Assembly (NCBI GenBank): GCA_030704615.1
Contig: CM060731.1
Span: forward strand, 87,152,756 to 87,216,755
Direction of reading: 5' to 3'
DNA from: Takakia lepidozioides
Lineage: Eukaryota > Streptophyta > Takakiopsida > Takakiales > Takakiaceae
Length of the DNA stretch: 64,000 bases
Below, in pieces: positions 20,616-33,600 of this stretch; position 1 is the stretch's first letter, and each line of letters opens with the position of its first letter. The notes beneath the pieces were generated by a model. That model made no database searches. It was not told where the DNA came from and worked only from the letters and a program-made list of their open reading frames with translations. A program made the position numbers and the translations under genes.

Positions 20616-21698
20616 TGCTCTCTTGCGCTCTCACGGCCCACCAGAGGCGCCCCCAACTCAACAAGCAAGCTATATGTTGCCCAACAAGCTCCATTTCTTC
20701 ATGAAGTTCACAAAAACAAATATGAAAATACACACCTTTACAAACTTGGTGCACATGCACTTCTCATGCATATCCCCTGGCTCTAGGACGCCTCGCTGCT
20801 GCCCTTCCAGCCCCGCTCTTGCCACTCCAAGAGCCCTTACACTGCTGAGTTTCAGATTGAAACTCCAACTCAGCACATGCTTCACAAGTGCACTGATTTG
20901 CACACAAGAGGGACCAGCCCCCTCTCTTCACTCATACCTCTTCATGAGCTTGGCGTTGAAGCTCCCAATAGGCTGCGATGCATCCCCTTGCAGCTCCTCT
21001 ATTGGGCTGCTCCTCATCTACCCACAACAACTGATTTCGGGCAGAAATACCTGGAGCTGATCATATCATCTCCAACCTGCAACACGCTAGCTTCCCATGC
21101 GCAGCCCACATTCCTTCAGCTCGTTAACTCGGCCTGCAACTGAAGAAGACGACCACCAGTTCGCCCACTCGTGGCCAGCATCTCCTCCGCTTCATACTAG
21201 AAGCCCAAACTTGGTTGCCATAGCGTTGAGCTATGCAATGCTGACCGCCTCTCTATCCATTGTAAACTTGCAACCTGTTCGCCTTCGCACTCTATCCGCT
21301 TTGGATAGGCTCATGCACGGATCCCTGCACTCTAGGCTGAACCGCTTTTCATGATCTGAAAACACAAGTGCTACAACTAACTCAAACCTGGCACTCACAG
21401 ACTTGAGCTGATCTTTCTTGAGTGATAAGAAAGGAAGGATGCAAGCACACAAGCTCTCTCAAACTCACACACTTGCACATGAAAACATCATTCATATTAA
21501 GTCGAGCCAAGTGCACCCCACGCCATGGGGAATCCACACTACGGCGCCATAGCTAGACGCGGTGAGGCTCAACTCGAGAAAGATAAGCCCACCGCGATCT
21601 GCCGTGAAGATAACAGCGCCAGGTGCCCAAACATATATTGGCCCCTGGATTGAAAATGTCAATATATCAAAACTAACTATTTCCTAGCTAGTTTCACA
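20616..21698. other. No gene recognised
   Basis: Over 1 kb with short frames but no motif. The start still reads as a frame fused to copy B. Could be LTR or other repeat sequence belonging to the element on the minus strand next door. Confidence 0.4.
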
Positions 21699-22035
21699 TT
21701 AGTGGTAAAATAACTTGACATTTCGTAATCGTTTCTGGTTCATCCATTCGTCGTCTTCCACCATTGTGGATAACGGAGTAAACGACTCCAGCCTAGCCTG
21801 TTCAGACTGGACCAACTCCACCATCTCATGTCGTAGTTTCTCCTCTTCTTCCCAATGGACTCTCTTCATCTGGGAGAGTCGCAAAACCTGCGGTTCTTTT
21901 TCCATAACATTCTTCCCCTTCTGCTTTTGGTTGCGGGTCACTGTGCACGACTCCGGCTCTTTCGGGGCTCCCATGTTGACTACCGGGAGCCGCAAATTTA
22001 TGGTCTTGTACGAGTTTCTGCCTGATCGGGCAGTC

Positions 22036-22254
22036 TCATACGAAGTGACCTTCTTCACCACAAAGAAAACAAGTCACTCTATACGGGACATTGGGGTCGC
22101 CGGGATTACCTCGTCCTCGGCCTTGGCCCTTGCCCCTTCCTCGTCCACCGCCATGATAATACCCATCGTTCTGGCCGTAACGGCCTTGTCCGTAGGCTTG
22201 CCTGTATCCTTGCTGGCCTTCTTGGCGAGCAACCTGGGTGGCTCCCTCATCCAC
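22036..22254 (-). pseudogene. Gag zinc knuckle with internal stop
   Basis: A Gly/Arg-rich leader (RGRGKGQGRGRGN) precedes CFLCGEEGHFV, a TGA, then D-C. With the stop read as one residue the spacing is exactly CX2CX4HX4C. A CGA-to-TGA transition is the simplest origin. Confidence 0.75.
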
Positions 22255-23289
22255 TTGACATGCGGCATTGGCCTGGCCAGCCCGGTCATTTCTCCTGGTA
22301 TGAAGATTGTACCAACAATCCTCGGTTGGTTCACTTTAACCATATATGAGGTATTGCATTTTCAATATACGTGCTGATGGCTAGAATTGGCGGCAAGTAT
22401 CTATATTTTCGAAACTAGCAGATTATAATTATCTTATGGTTGGTCATATTCCAAATGTTGCAATAAACCTTTGACAAAGCGCACTCCAAGGCAGTATGGC
22501 CCAGGTTCTTGCAGGTGGTGCAGTAGGTGTTGGTGCCAACCTTTCAACCACCTTCATCTTCCCCTTTTTTCCTTTCTTGGGTTCGTCCTGAGAATCTGAG
22601 CTGGATTCTGATGATGATGAATCGGTGTCCTCGCTAGACGCTTTTCCCCTATTCTTCCTCCTCCGTGTATCAGACTCGTAGTCCTCCTCCACAATTTGGG
22701 CTGATCGGAAGGCTCTCTCCAAAATGTCCCGAGGCATTCCAGAGATATGCTCCCGGAAAACCTTTCGTAGGCCAGTATGAAAGCAGTCCCGTAGACAAGA
22801 ATCCTGAGCGCGGGGTGGTGGCAAGGCACTGTTGAGCTTCTGGAGACGCTTGTACTGAGTCCTCGACACTTTCCCTCTTCTTTTGCTTAATGTAGCGCAT
22901 TGTCCGGTAGATGTTTTCATCGTTTTTGACGACCCGAATCTTCTCCCAAACGCCTCTCCTACCTGTCTCCATGTCACATTGGGCTGTTCTTCGTGGAATC
23001 ATGTCCACCAATCGAAGTGTCCCTTACACAACGAGCAAGGAAACAGGGCGAGTTTCACCATATCACCAACATCTCTATTTGCCTTACAGAGGCTTCGAAG
23101 AGCCGAACATGTGAGTTGGGGTCATCCCCTTCTTTTATACTTCGCCATTGCCATTTTTGAGGCATGACGCTGTGCTCCTCCCGGGTGTACTGCCATGCTG
23201 CCCCCTTATACAACGACAACTTAGCCGCGGTATTACCGTCGACCCTTTCCCAATTGTCGTGGTAATGTGGCTCCTGATCCTTCTCCAAT

Positions 23290-23880
23290 ATGGGTTGTCC
23301 TTATGGCCAATTCCTCCGTTTACTGGGGTGGCGTCGTGGCCTGCTCCCTCTTTGTAGCTCCGTATGGCTTCGTAGCCAATCCCTCCCTCGTTACTAGGGG
23401 CGGCCTCGTCGCCTGCTCCCTCTTCATTCCTCCTAATGGCTTCATTGTCAATCCTTCCTTCGTACAGCTGGTTCTCCCTTCGTTGCTAGGGGCTGCTTCG
23501 TGGCCTGCTCCCTGTTTGTTCCTCCAGGCGGCTTCCGATTCCTACTTCGTTGTTAGGGGCAGCCTTGTGGTCTACTCCCTCTTCGCTACTCCGAGCGGCT
23601 TAGGCAATTCCTCCTTCATTCCTTATGGCAGCTTCGTGTCTGTTTCCTCCTTTGTTGCTAAGGGCGGTCTTGTGGCCTGCTCCTTCTGGCTTTATCACCG
23701 ATTTCTTCCTTGGCACTAGGGGCGACTTGGTGGCCTGCTCCCTCTTCGCTGCTCCGAGCGGTCTCGTAGGCAAACTCTTCCTCGTTGCCGGTACTCACTT
23801 CGTTGTCAGGGGCAACTTTGTGGTCTACTCCCTCTTCGCTTCTCCGAGCGGTTTCTCCTTGATTCCAGACTTCCTTGGAT
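23290..23880 (-). repeat. Degenerate coding-type tandem repeat in gag leader
   Basis: About nine imperfect ~60-bp units; on the minus strand they encode repeats like RSSEEGAGHQVAPSAKEE. On the plus strand they read as GGCTTCGTxGCC, CCTCCTTCGTT and TGCTCCCTC. The repeat lies upstream of the gag core and explains the long plus-strand frames here, which are not genes. Confidence 0.6.
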
Positions 23881-24350
23881 AATGCAGCCTCTCCTTCTGC
23901 TTCCCAATACGTATCATGCTCGTCTTCCTCTTCAATCACCGTCCTTAGGCCTTGCTAGTTGGCGAACGTCCGGGTGCAGATTGTCCACAAGTGGTCGCAC
24001 TCTTCCTGGCGTCTCCTCGCTCTGGTTACTCGGTCTGCTATTTCAAACGGGGTCAGATCCTCCTGGCTTATGCAGCTTTGCAGTACAAGGTCGTGAGCTC
24101 GACTCTCGTCCTCCCCTTCGGCTTCCTCCTGAACTAGGCTTACTTAGATTCCTTCGTCTTGCTTGTCTCTACCTTCGCCTTCTTCGGCCATCTCTCCTTT
24201 CCTTCAGGTACCTGTGGTAAATATGAGCATGGGTGGGCACCATTCATGTCCATTCATGTATTGCTGTATTTCACCGCAGTCGCGGAGTGCGACTCGCCCC
24301 GCCGAGGGCCGGGTAGAGCCCCTGGTCACAGCTCATAGCGGTTGAAGATT

Positions 24351-26262
24351 ACAAAGAAACACAAAATATGAGAAATAGCATGCCTCCTCGTAGCCAGTCA
24401 AAATGCACTGTCAATGAGATCTTTCTCTCAGTGCATTACGTCTGCATTATCTGTCAATTTGGTCTCGATGGCCAATTATGAAGCACCTATCAGCTACATA
24501 GCTGGGGACGAAAAAGAGCAAAATTGGCCTGCAAAATCCTTAACATGCGAAACGGGTGGCCCTTCCGGGAGATAAGGTTGCCAGTAAACTCTAGGCCGCG
24601 AGCACGTTCCAAGATACGTAAATCGATTGAGGGGCCTACTATGCCATTTTTAAGGTTGATTAGGTACTGGCATAATCTTCCATCCAGATGTAGGGGTTGA
24701 CTACTAGACTTTGCGCAAAATTAGCAAGAGGTGCACCTGCAAAATTCTTAACGGAAACGCAATGGCCCTCATTGCTTTGCTGTGTATATCCTTCACACTT
24801 CTCGTCCTCTTTGGGTGATTTTCCATTTGTATCGTTCAACCTCGGCTTGGTCCCTCACCATCAAACACACCTTCAGGGGTTTTTACCTTCTCCCCTCGTA
24901 ATAAAGTTTTGAGGGCCTCTGTCCCCTCTTCTCAAAAACAATAGGTCCCACCACCCGACCTACCGTTGGTGCCGCCTCTAGCTCGTCTTTGCAGCAGTCC
25001 GTTACTTCGCGGGCAGCTGCCCGCTGAACCATCTTGGCCCGCTCCCTCTCTCTAACGTCCCTTTCGCGCACACTCCGATTCGGCGCCGCCGCTATGCCTC
25101 TATCCATCTGTGTTATAAGCTTTTAATGCAAGTTCCTGTTACCTTGGCACTTTCAATGATCCCTCGGATTGGACATGCATTGATCGGCTTGCATTATTCC
25201 TGAGTAAAGCTTTATGTTGCAGCACAAGTCCTAGAGAGACAGAACTAAAGAGAGACACCCAAAATCACCATGCCAGTAGATTAATCTTGTCCTCATTCTG
25301 AGAAGTTCCATTAGATCTTTCTGTAAGTGTTCTCCTCTTCCTAACCCAGCTGCACCTACTGAACCTGATTGTCTCATTCTGGATTCAAATTTACGTGCAC
25401 CATACTGTTCTTTGAGGCGTTCACGGTAAACTAAGACATCGGTGTTGTTTGTCTCCTCATTTATTGAAGTTCACAATACATTTGTTACAAGTTTGTTCAC
25501 TTGAGGTGCACATCTGCTTTTCCTCCTTTAAGGATATCATCTGTGATATCACGGAGCCGGTTGGCAGCAATTCCGGTGCAAGCCCAAGTGTTCTCTGGTT
25601 AATTATTCGAGATATCCTTGTTGGTCAGCGCTGATGAGCTGGTGGGACTGGCTAACGACAAGACTGAAGAGGTGTGGATGGGCCAATTCATACAGACATG
25701 CTATGAAAGGTGTGATCGACAGTCTCTTGACTTCCCAATGATTACAGGCCATGCAACTACGTGAGAAACCTGAAAATCCCTGTAATGTGAGGCTTATATA
25801 TTATCTGGTTCAAAGATAAATCGCTCGTGGCCACCGGAGTTCATTTAGTGATTCGAGAAGGAAATTCAGGTCTAGCTGGACGTTCAAAATTTATGGAGCG
25901 GCCTGCTAGCAGTAAGCAAGCGGACTCCGAAGACATTATAAGGCCACCCTACGGCAAGGAGAACAGCATCGGACGGGCCGTTTTGAAAGGGTCTGAGATT
26001 CTTTGCCCGGTGTCCACAAGCAATGCTGTTGCTATAGGAGAACAGCCAGAGCTGAGGTACGACCTCGACCGCATCGGCAACCTTCTCCTATTGAAAACTG
26101 CAGTGTAGGGATTGACAATATCTGATTCTCGAATGCCATGTTTTTGCGCGTGAAAACGTTCCCGATCGGATGACACTAGTACACCAGTATAATATCCTCA
26201 ATCTGACCCTATAGCTCCATTTCGAAAACCATGGTACCCAATGCACCAAAATGTAAAGCTCG
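24351..26262. other. Mostly unassigned; possible 5' exons of the E2F-like gene
   Basis: A partial duplication is visible (CCTGCAAAATCCTTAAC near 24522 and CCTGCAAAATTCTTAAC near 24737). Segments near 25630-25710 (DELVGLANDKTEEVWMGQF) and 25827-26108 could be exons of a gene on the plus strand, but without homology or clear phase I cannot support them. Confidence 0.3.
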
Positions 26263-26747
26263 TTTCAGACTAGCGACCGGACAAAACGCCTTGAACAAGT
26301 GTTGATACCATGTCATCAATAATCACCGGGCAAACTGTTTGCCATAACCAGCGTTTTCAGACTATGTAGCGGACAAGACGACAGAGAGTGGACCAAAACA
26401 GACCCCTCGCCACTGCTTGGACCTTACAGATGTTGCATGGTGCCCAAATTGGATACATGAAATTTGACTACCGTTAGAGACAGGGCCTTGAGGAGAAACA
26501 AGCAGATTGATTTGCGGTTCCTGTGAAATTTGGTCTTTGGATACCATGGTTGCACACAGTGAAGCAAAAGCTTTCCTACTAGAAGTCTTGGAGGAAGGAA
26601 GAGAACGCAGGAGCCGACGGTAGTCTGATTCAGAATTTAGGTTTCGACGGTGATGAAGTTCGCATTCTTGTCCAGTGGACAAACCGTGTGTGACAACGTG
26701 TAGCGGCCAAGCCACGAAATTCAATCTTGTCCGGCCGCTAGTCTGAA
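26263..26747. mobile_element. MITE with ~22-bp terminal inverted repeats
   Basis: The left end TTTCAGACTAGCGACCGGAC and the right end, read on the minus strand, TTTCAGACTAGCGGCCGGAC, differ at one position. A related inner motif (TCAGACTATGTAGCGGACAA) occurs at 26358. About 485 bp, no coding capacity. No clear target-site duplication could be read. The superfamily is not assigned. Confidence 0.75.
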
Positions 26748-27006
26748 ATGGGCCTGATCATGTTGTCCCGGGGCATTAGTGCTAGGCTGTCAGCAGGGAG
26801 TACAACTGCCTAGTAGGGGTGTATTTAAGCATAACAATGCAGGAAAATTTATCTCCTGCATGGATCTAATTTCAGATAACTCAAGAAGCTCGTACGGTTT
26901 TGGTTTTTCGTCTTGTCCAACGTGCACGGGTTCAGAATGTATAAATCTAGCATCTCTTCAGAATTTGCTGTAAGGACTGTGATAACGGAAGCTTCCGTCT
27001 TACACG

Positions 27007-27622
27007 ATGCGCACATGCAGGGCTTACAAGCTCGGTAAGCAGAAGTGCTCCTACAATCAAGTAGAGCTTGTCATAAAAGATGTTGGTGGCGGGAAGATCT
27101 CAGAGCTGAAAGTCTCAGAGGCGATTGAGAGCTGTGTGGGAACAGAGGTGGACGAGAAACTGCGAGAAAGCTGTCTGAAGTTCAACGTGCGCTTTGTTAA
27201 CAACAACCGCATGCATTTGTACATCTATGTGGTGTATGCAAGTCCCTATGGCACAACTCGAACTGACAGTCGTGTGATGTATCACTGGATGCCTGTTACA
27301 CGTTCCAAATGTCGAAAGGGTTGCACTGGTTCGGTCATTAGAGGCCTTCAGCGGTTTGGGCGAATGCCACGAAGAGGGGCCGGTACATTGGTTCAAGGGG
27401 AAGACTCTTGGAAGGAACCCCGTCATTTATACATTGCAATCGATGAAGCCAGCACACATGTTTGTCCCCGCCATGAGACCTCCAAATTCAGGCTGCTTGT
27501 TGCAGCCTATGATGACAAGCAACAACTTCTGGGGACCACAGTCTCCAGCAGCATTCGTGTTCTTGCAAACAACGATGCGCCTCTGGGAGCTGCGTCGTTC
27601 AAGCTCCACTTCAATATTGAAG
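27007..27622 (+). other. N-terminal beta-rich domain of the E2F-like protein
   Basis: About 205 codons in one exon. Notable blocks: KCSYNQVELVIKDVGGGKIS, LKFNVRFVNNNRMHLYIYVV, VMYHWMPVTRSKCRKGC, FRLLVAAYDDKQQLLGTTVS and IRVLANNDAPLGAASFKLHF. Alternating strands and a terminal RVLANND loop suggest an Ig-like/p53-like beta-sandwich, a fold used by many DNA-binding domains. I do not recognise a named family. It is linked to the E2F-like exons by phase-consistent splicing (codon GAT split by the intron). Confidence 0.5.
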
Positions 27623-30600
27623 GTACTCAAACAGGAGTTCTTTGTATGACACTTGCATTGTCGATATATCATACAAAAACAGGGGAACTGCACCTGAACA
27701 CTTTGTTTCGTTATTTACGTACGAATGAATAGCATACGAATTCCCTGGCATTATAAGATGGAGCATTGTGCATGACCTTACATGGCCAGGAGTCTAGGAT
27801 CGGAGAATGCTCCAGCTCGTCGCATTCAATTGCTGTGTGAAGTCTTCAGCATCATAGGTTCTAATTCATGCACATGACAAGTAGTATTTCAGAATTTCCA
27901 GTGCCTGAAGCTTGAAATCTATTTACTGAAGATATCGTAGCTGTTTCTGACTCTTAGACGTTTCCAGAAACTGGCTGTCCACTAATTAGCAGAGGTGAAG
28001 GAGAGTCCAGGGCCTTAAATGCTTATATCTGAAATCACTGCCCTTTCACTCTGGTCAAGAAACTCTCCGTTGTGCAGCGTAAATACTTTAAATTTCTGCT
28101 GATAGCAGAAGATGTTTCAGACTTCATAGTCTTTGAGATTGATGGATTAGATTTGCAAGACAAATGTGAGAGAGACCACCTTACCACATGTGTCACTTCA
28201 CCCCACTTGAGGATTTCATTGCTGCATCAAATTGTACATGAAGGAAAACCTAAACGTTCGATGAGATGCCTAAGTTAGACAAATTATGCACCACATACTT
28301 TTTGGTTCCAGATGTAGATCTCATCAATATTTATGTTAATCCTGTAGGTGGTTGGGGTACTGGAGCTGCTGCATCTCCTTCACCACTCAGAAGTAGCAGA
28401 ATCCAATTAGGAGTACTTGAGAAGGCTGTCCTCCTCTGCAATCGAGTACCTCTTCAAGGTAAATTGTCTGTTCAGCTGTCAGAACTCAGCATTTTGTAGA
28501 ATAACTGTCCTGTCTATCTATAGATCTTGTTCCATATTGACTCTTTTATAGATTCACCTCAAACGGTCTCAGATATATGAGAGTGAAAACAAGTTTTCAA
28601 GATTACACTCCATGCATTTCTCAAACTGCATCAAGCAAGTAAGAACTGGAGGTTTTCGGTACCAGAATATAATCATGTTACAAAGTCTCAATTTTCTAAT
28701 TTCAGTAGGGAAAACCAGATACTGTAGGCACTTGGACAGCAATTGCATGGAGGCTTCTTGAATGCGTTTCTATCATTCTGCTGCTTTCAACAAGCAAGGA
28801 GGTCAAGGACTGTATAATTCTCACTTGTTTAGTTCCTTATAAGCTAAAATGACACCACTGGACCTCCATGTGATTGCTACCAGTTATCCTCCAGAACAGT
28901 CTCAGACCTGCAACAACAGAGGATGGAGTCAAGGTTGATATCTCTCCATCAACTTACACTGTTCCACCACCGACACGGATGAATGAGCACCACCAAGCCT
29001 CTGGAAACAAGGTAGGAATGATAGTAGCTTCCCTGAATAGGACATCTTTGAACCTACATATTCTGTCCAGACATTGCAACTACCTTTTTCTTGCCTGTCA
29101 GAATTACATTATTCATGGAAAATGTTTATGCAATTCCTACCAGCAGTTCTATCATTTGAAAGATTAGATAGCACTGCCAGGCAATTTTGTACCTCATAGT
29201 TGTGGTGTCTAAAATAGTACAGTCGAAAATATGGGTTGATGTCCAGCTAATCCACGTGTGCAAGTCCCTGGGTCCAACGAAGTGCTCGACATCCTGACCA
29301 ATACTTCCAGTTGAACAATGCTAGATGTTAATTGAATATCGTCCATCAGCTGTAACACATGGTATTTAGACAAATCCTTAAGCAAATGATAACATCAGAC
29401 AGGAGTCGATGTATCTACAAAAGTTAATCCAACAATATTTAAACCAAGTGGTGAACTATTTTAATGGACCGGAGAGCTACAAATCTGGAGCTTGCATTGT
29501 TATATTGCTCTTAAATTGCTTGAGATAAGAGGGAAGCGTCCACGCCCGGGGGTGTCTGGAAAAAAAAACTGTAACAAGCTGATCTTCTCAAGTATCCAGG
29601 TCGACAACCAAATGTCATGCATAGACAACCTAACCATTAACTTGGCTCCTTCAAGAAAGGTAGCTTCCGACATCCAAAAGGAGCACTCTCTTACGCAGCT
29701 CTGTGAAAGGTAGGGTCAAAACTTCTCTTTGCACTTGAGGGGTTTTCTAAAGTTGGATCATATTACCATGATTATCTGGGCAACATAAAACTCTTAAAAT
29801 CCCGTATACAGTTCCAGGTAGCAATATTGGTGTGGCTTGTTGTTAGATCTCAAGTCAGAAAGTATAAGTAGAGTTCTCGTGACTGATAACTTGGGAAAGG
29901 CTTGGGAAACTGTACTGCCTCATAAATGAAACATGAAGATATCTTGACATATTGCAACATAAGTGCAACAAAGCATCTGTTGCACACATAGAGGCAACCC
30001 ATTCTCAAAAGGATAGGTATTGGCTGGATCAGTTCAGGGTTTATTTCATCAATTCTGGTAGTAAAGCCACAGCTGGAGGTGCTCAGGCACTTCAATTGCC
30101 ATGTAGTCCCAGGATGTTATCATCCCAGAAAACATGTCAGTCGATGCAATATCATTATCAATTGAGACTGCAATTAGAAACAATCAAGCACATAGTGCTG
30201 AGTCTGCACTTGCATTTACAAAATGAGGTGGTTTTAAACTTGCAGAATTCTGGAAGCATGTGCATTGAAACCAAATCAGGCAGTGGTGTCTTTACGGACT
30301 CTAGCAAATGTGGTAGGTGAGTATCTATCACCTCACCATACAGATAATATACATAGCTTTGCTGCTGCTGAATCGGAGCCACAAAAGAGCCAGAAAGGAT
30401 GATGTTTGCAATTATAATTAATCTCTGGCTTGCATCAAACAATCTGGATCCAAAATAGAATTGCTGTAGCCCTCCAAGACTGCAACAGTGCTCTTTATCT
30501 CTCAGGCACAAGAAGGCGGCGCATATCTGAAATTTTCAATGTTCTCGAGACTGTGCAAGTGGTGCAGCATAAGGGAAAGGAACACTTTATCTGGCTGGGT

Positions 30601-33600
30601 GGTTGTGAAATTTCGCGTGCACTTGCAAAGCTCTCCAAGGTACGTCGAGCAGTGAATGAGCAGACCGGTGCCACAGCTGTTCTGAAGTACTTTTTCTAAC
30701 TGTCAAACAAGATCCACACTCACCTGTGCAGTAACGCAGATGTGAATTGGTGAAACGAGAAGACCCCATGTGAGTCATTCATGCTAAGGCATTGCTGTAC
30801 AATAGCACATGCAAGGGCATGCAAAAGAAACTTCATATGCATATCTATGCTTTACTTATAGTCTAGTAAATCCTGACCTTCTATATTCCTACCTTGAAGT
30901 TTTCATTGCACTTTCAGGAAAAGAGTCATGACATTGGCGATTCAACTGTTCACGGTGAAGACATGGAACCTGGGAAAAGTTCAAAGATTAACAATTTAAT
31001 TGAGCCCCTGGCTGGTCATGGTAAATCCTCACAATATCTTCTTCACTCTGCAAAAAACCGTCACAATTCCTATCTAAGAGAATAAAACAATCAAACTTTC
31101 TTGCAGCCAAGACCCTTAAGTTGGGGAGCAGCATATTGCTCTTTGGAACTAGAATTGATGAGATTTGCTGATGTCTGAACTGATTTTGACATGTCACAGG
31201 TTCTGGGACATTTGACAATTCTATTGGTGTTCTTAGCAGAAAGCTTATACAGCTCTTTCTGGTTGATGTGGTAAGAGCCTTGCCACCAACGCAACACCTG
31301 TGGTCCAGACAGAGAGCATTTTTGCAAGTCTTCAACCTAGGTCTTCTGTTAAGGAATTGGTACCGCCTAATCCTAAATGTTTCTCTCATTATGCTATCGT
31401 GAATTTGTTGTCTGCTCTCATTCCTAACTCTCTGCATGTGGATGCAGCGATGCCCTGTGGCCTGGGATAATGTCATCACCACTCTCCTTAATAGCCACCA
31501 AAACGACCCTCAGGCTTTTCGATGTGAGTAAAATACTGAGATGGGATGCACTGTCTGATGTAGGAGGACCAGTAAAGGCAGTCATACATTCTTTGGTTGG
31601 TTTCTGCCTTGGTGCAGGATGTGGGCCCTATGTGACCATGGTGTTTCTATGCTGCTAGTAACTGTTACCTGATTCCTTGGCAGCAAAAGGAAGGAGGCTA
31701 TGTGAGATTGCAAGAATCTTCTCCGCCATGCACCTGGTGAAGAAAGTCACACACCATAAGTTCCCTGCATCCACCTTCTATGAGTGGCTTGGAGACAAAG
31801 GGGTCATGGAGCATCTTAATAGCTTGGCAGGCAAGTAGGCAGTAGATTGCCTGACCCTGTGTGAGCTTCAAACTTGATATGTCCTGTCCAGAAACTTCTG
31901 CGGCTATGAAACTGTGACGATCCTTGTGTTCTGCTAACTAGTTTCTATTGGTAGCTCAATCTTAAAAAATATCGTCTTGTGAGTGAGAGTATTCTAGACA
32001 GAAGGATGAGAGGAGGAAGGCAGCTGACCACCATGGAGGACTTGGTAGCACCTGCAAATTAGTAGTGACAGTACGCTAGGAGTAATCTCTGTGTTGTGCA
32101 GTGATTCCACCTGTCTTCTGGATACATGAATAAATTTTGAAACAAAAAGACAGGTTTTGATAGCAATACTCATCGTCTTTTCACTTGCCTGTTCAGTTCC
32201 TGGAAAGCAGAATGGAGCCCGTCCAAGAACACACGTCTCAAGGTCAACGAAATCTCCAAATGCAGAAGGAGGACGAAACTCAATATCTGAGTCCAACACA
32301 CACCATCGTGATGCCTCAACTAATGGCAATAGCTTGGTTTGCTGCTCCCTGCCAGTGAAAGTCCCGCGGCCTTCTGGTCATTCTGAAAGCCAGAACCTAC
32401 TCCCAAGGCAATCCAGAAGAAAGTTCTCTGACCTTACAGGAGAGGATGATGCACCTTTCTACGCAAAACTATATGGCTTGCACGGGGCTGGGCATACAGA
32501 GCACAGAGATAATCATGTGCCTAAACGGCCCCGGATGGCTCTAGGCAGCTCCATGGGCACAAACCTCTCCTACAAATTTCAAGACGGTTGCACAAATAGC
32601 GCAGTGATCAATGATGCTCATGCAATGTGCCATTTGTCATTATCTGATCATATGCGGGGCCAGATTTCATCCCAATTGGAAGTCTCCACTACACAAACCC
32701 CAGATTGGCAGAAAGCAGGCCCACAGAGAGAGAGCTCTCAAGGAAAGGAGACTAAAGTAGGTTCCTGTTCTACACCTAGAAGCCATGGCAACACCCTACC
32801 AGAAATCAATCTGTTTCCAGTCAACTCAGGGGCCATCCATTTGGCAGAATGGGGGAGCTCCAATCCAATGAGGAGGGATGTACATACAGCAGCAATTACT
32901 GTTGATGATCAGATTCAAGATACTCCAAAGGCTGCTGATGATTCAGAGGGAGGAGGGAAGTTGTCTGACTCGCCATTTGAGCAGTGTATGAGCTCACCAG
33001 CCACTACCAGTAATGGAGGGGGAGGGGCTCCAAGCGCTGAGCTGGCCCTGAACAGTATAAGCTCACAAACTGTTCAAACGGGTTCAGGCCCAACTGTATT
33101 CCAATTTCCATATAAGAAAAGACCACACAATTGGGATGCGTTTCTTCGACTAGCAGCTCCAGGGTGCCGCAACAACTCCCTTATGTCACAATGTGATACA
33201 AGACAGGACCTCATTGATGGAAACAATGGAAATCAGCTACCTTGTTTCAACCCTTTTTACTATCTCCAGCAGCTCTTCACGCCGCAGCAAGTGGAGCAAT
33301 TTAAATCTCAGAATCCAGGTATATGAATCTAGAAACACAGCAAAGAAAGAAACTTTACTACGTCCATGAAAAGCCCACCCAAGAGAAAGAGAAGAAGGGA
33401 AGAATGCGAATGGAGATAGTGTCCACAGAAAAGAAAGGGAAGGAAAGGAATTTCACAGATAGTATACAGGACAAAATTGCAAACAGAGAGTGAGCGGAGG
33501 AAATGAAGAAAGGAAGGAGTTTATTACGTCCAAGAGAGAGAAATGAAATGAAATGAAACGGTATGTCCAAGAGATTTCTGAGTTAAGTCGATAGTGTGGA

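Larger units (their letters stand above)
21699..24350 (-). mobile_element. Decayed Ty3/gypsy gag region
   Basis: Minus-strand gag pieces in several frames: DPNSHVRLFEASVRQIE (23055-23288), YKRLQKLNSALPPPRAQDS, KVFREHISGMPRDILERAF, SAQIVEEDYES and a Ser/Asp-rich tail (22444-22977), a Gly/Arg-rich stretch and a zinc knuckle (22036-22254), then a post-knuckle frame to 21699. No reverse transcriptase is seen. Coding frames are scrambled by indels. Confidence 0.7.

Noticed and set aside
23267-23882. Long plus-strand frames at 23.3-23.9 kb
   Set aside because: Antisense to the tandemly repeated gag leader; repetitive composition and no motif.
24883-25107. Arg/Glu-rich minus-strand frame as a gene
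   Set aside because: No recognisable motif, no upstream or downstream exons, and strong charge bias.
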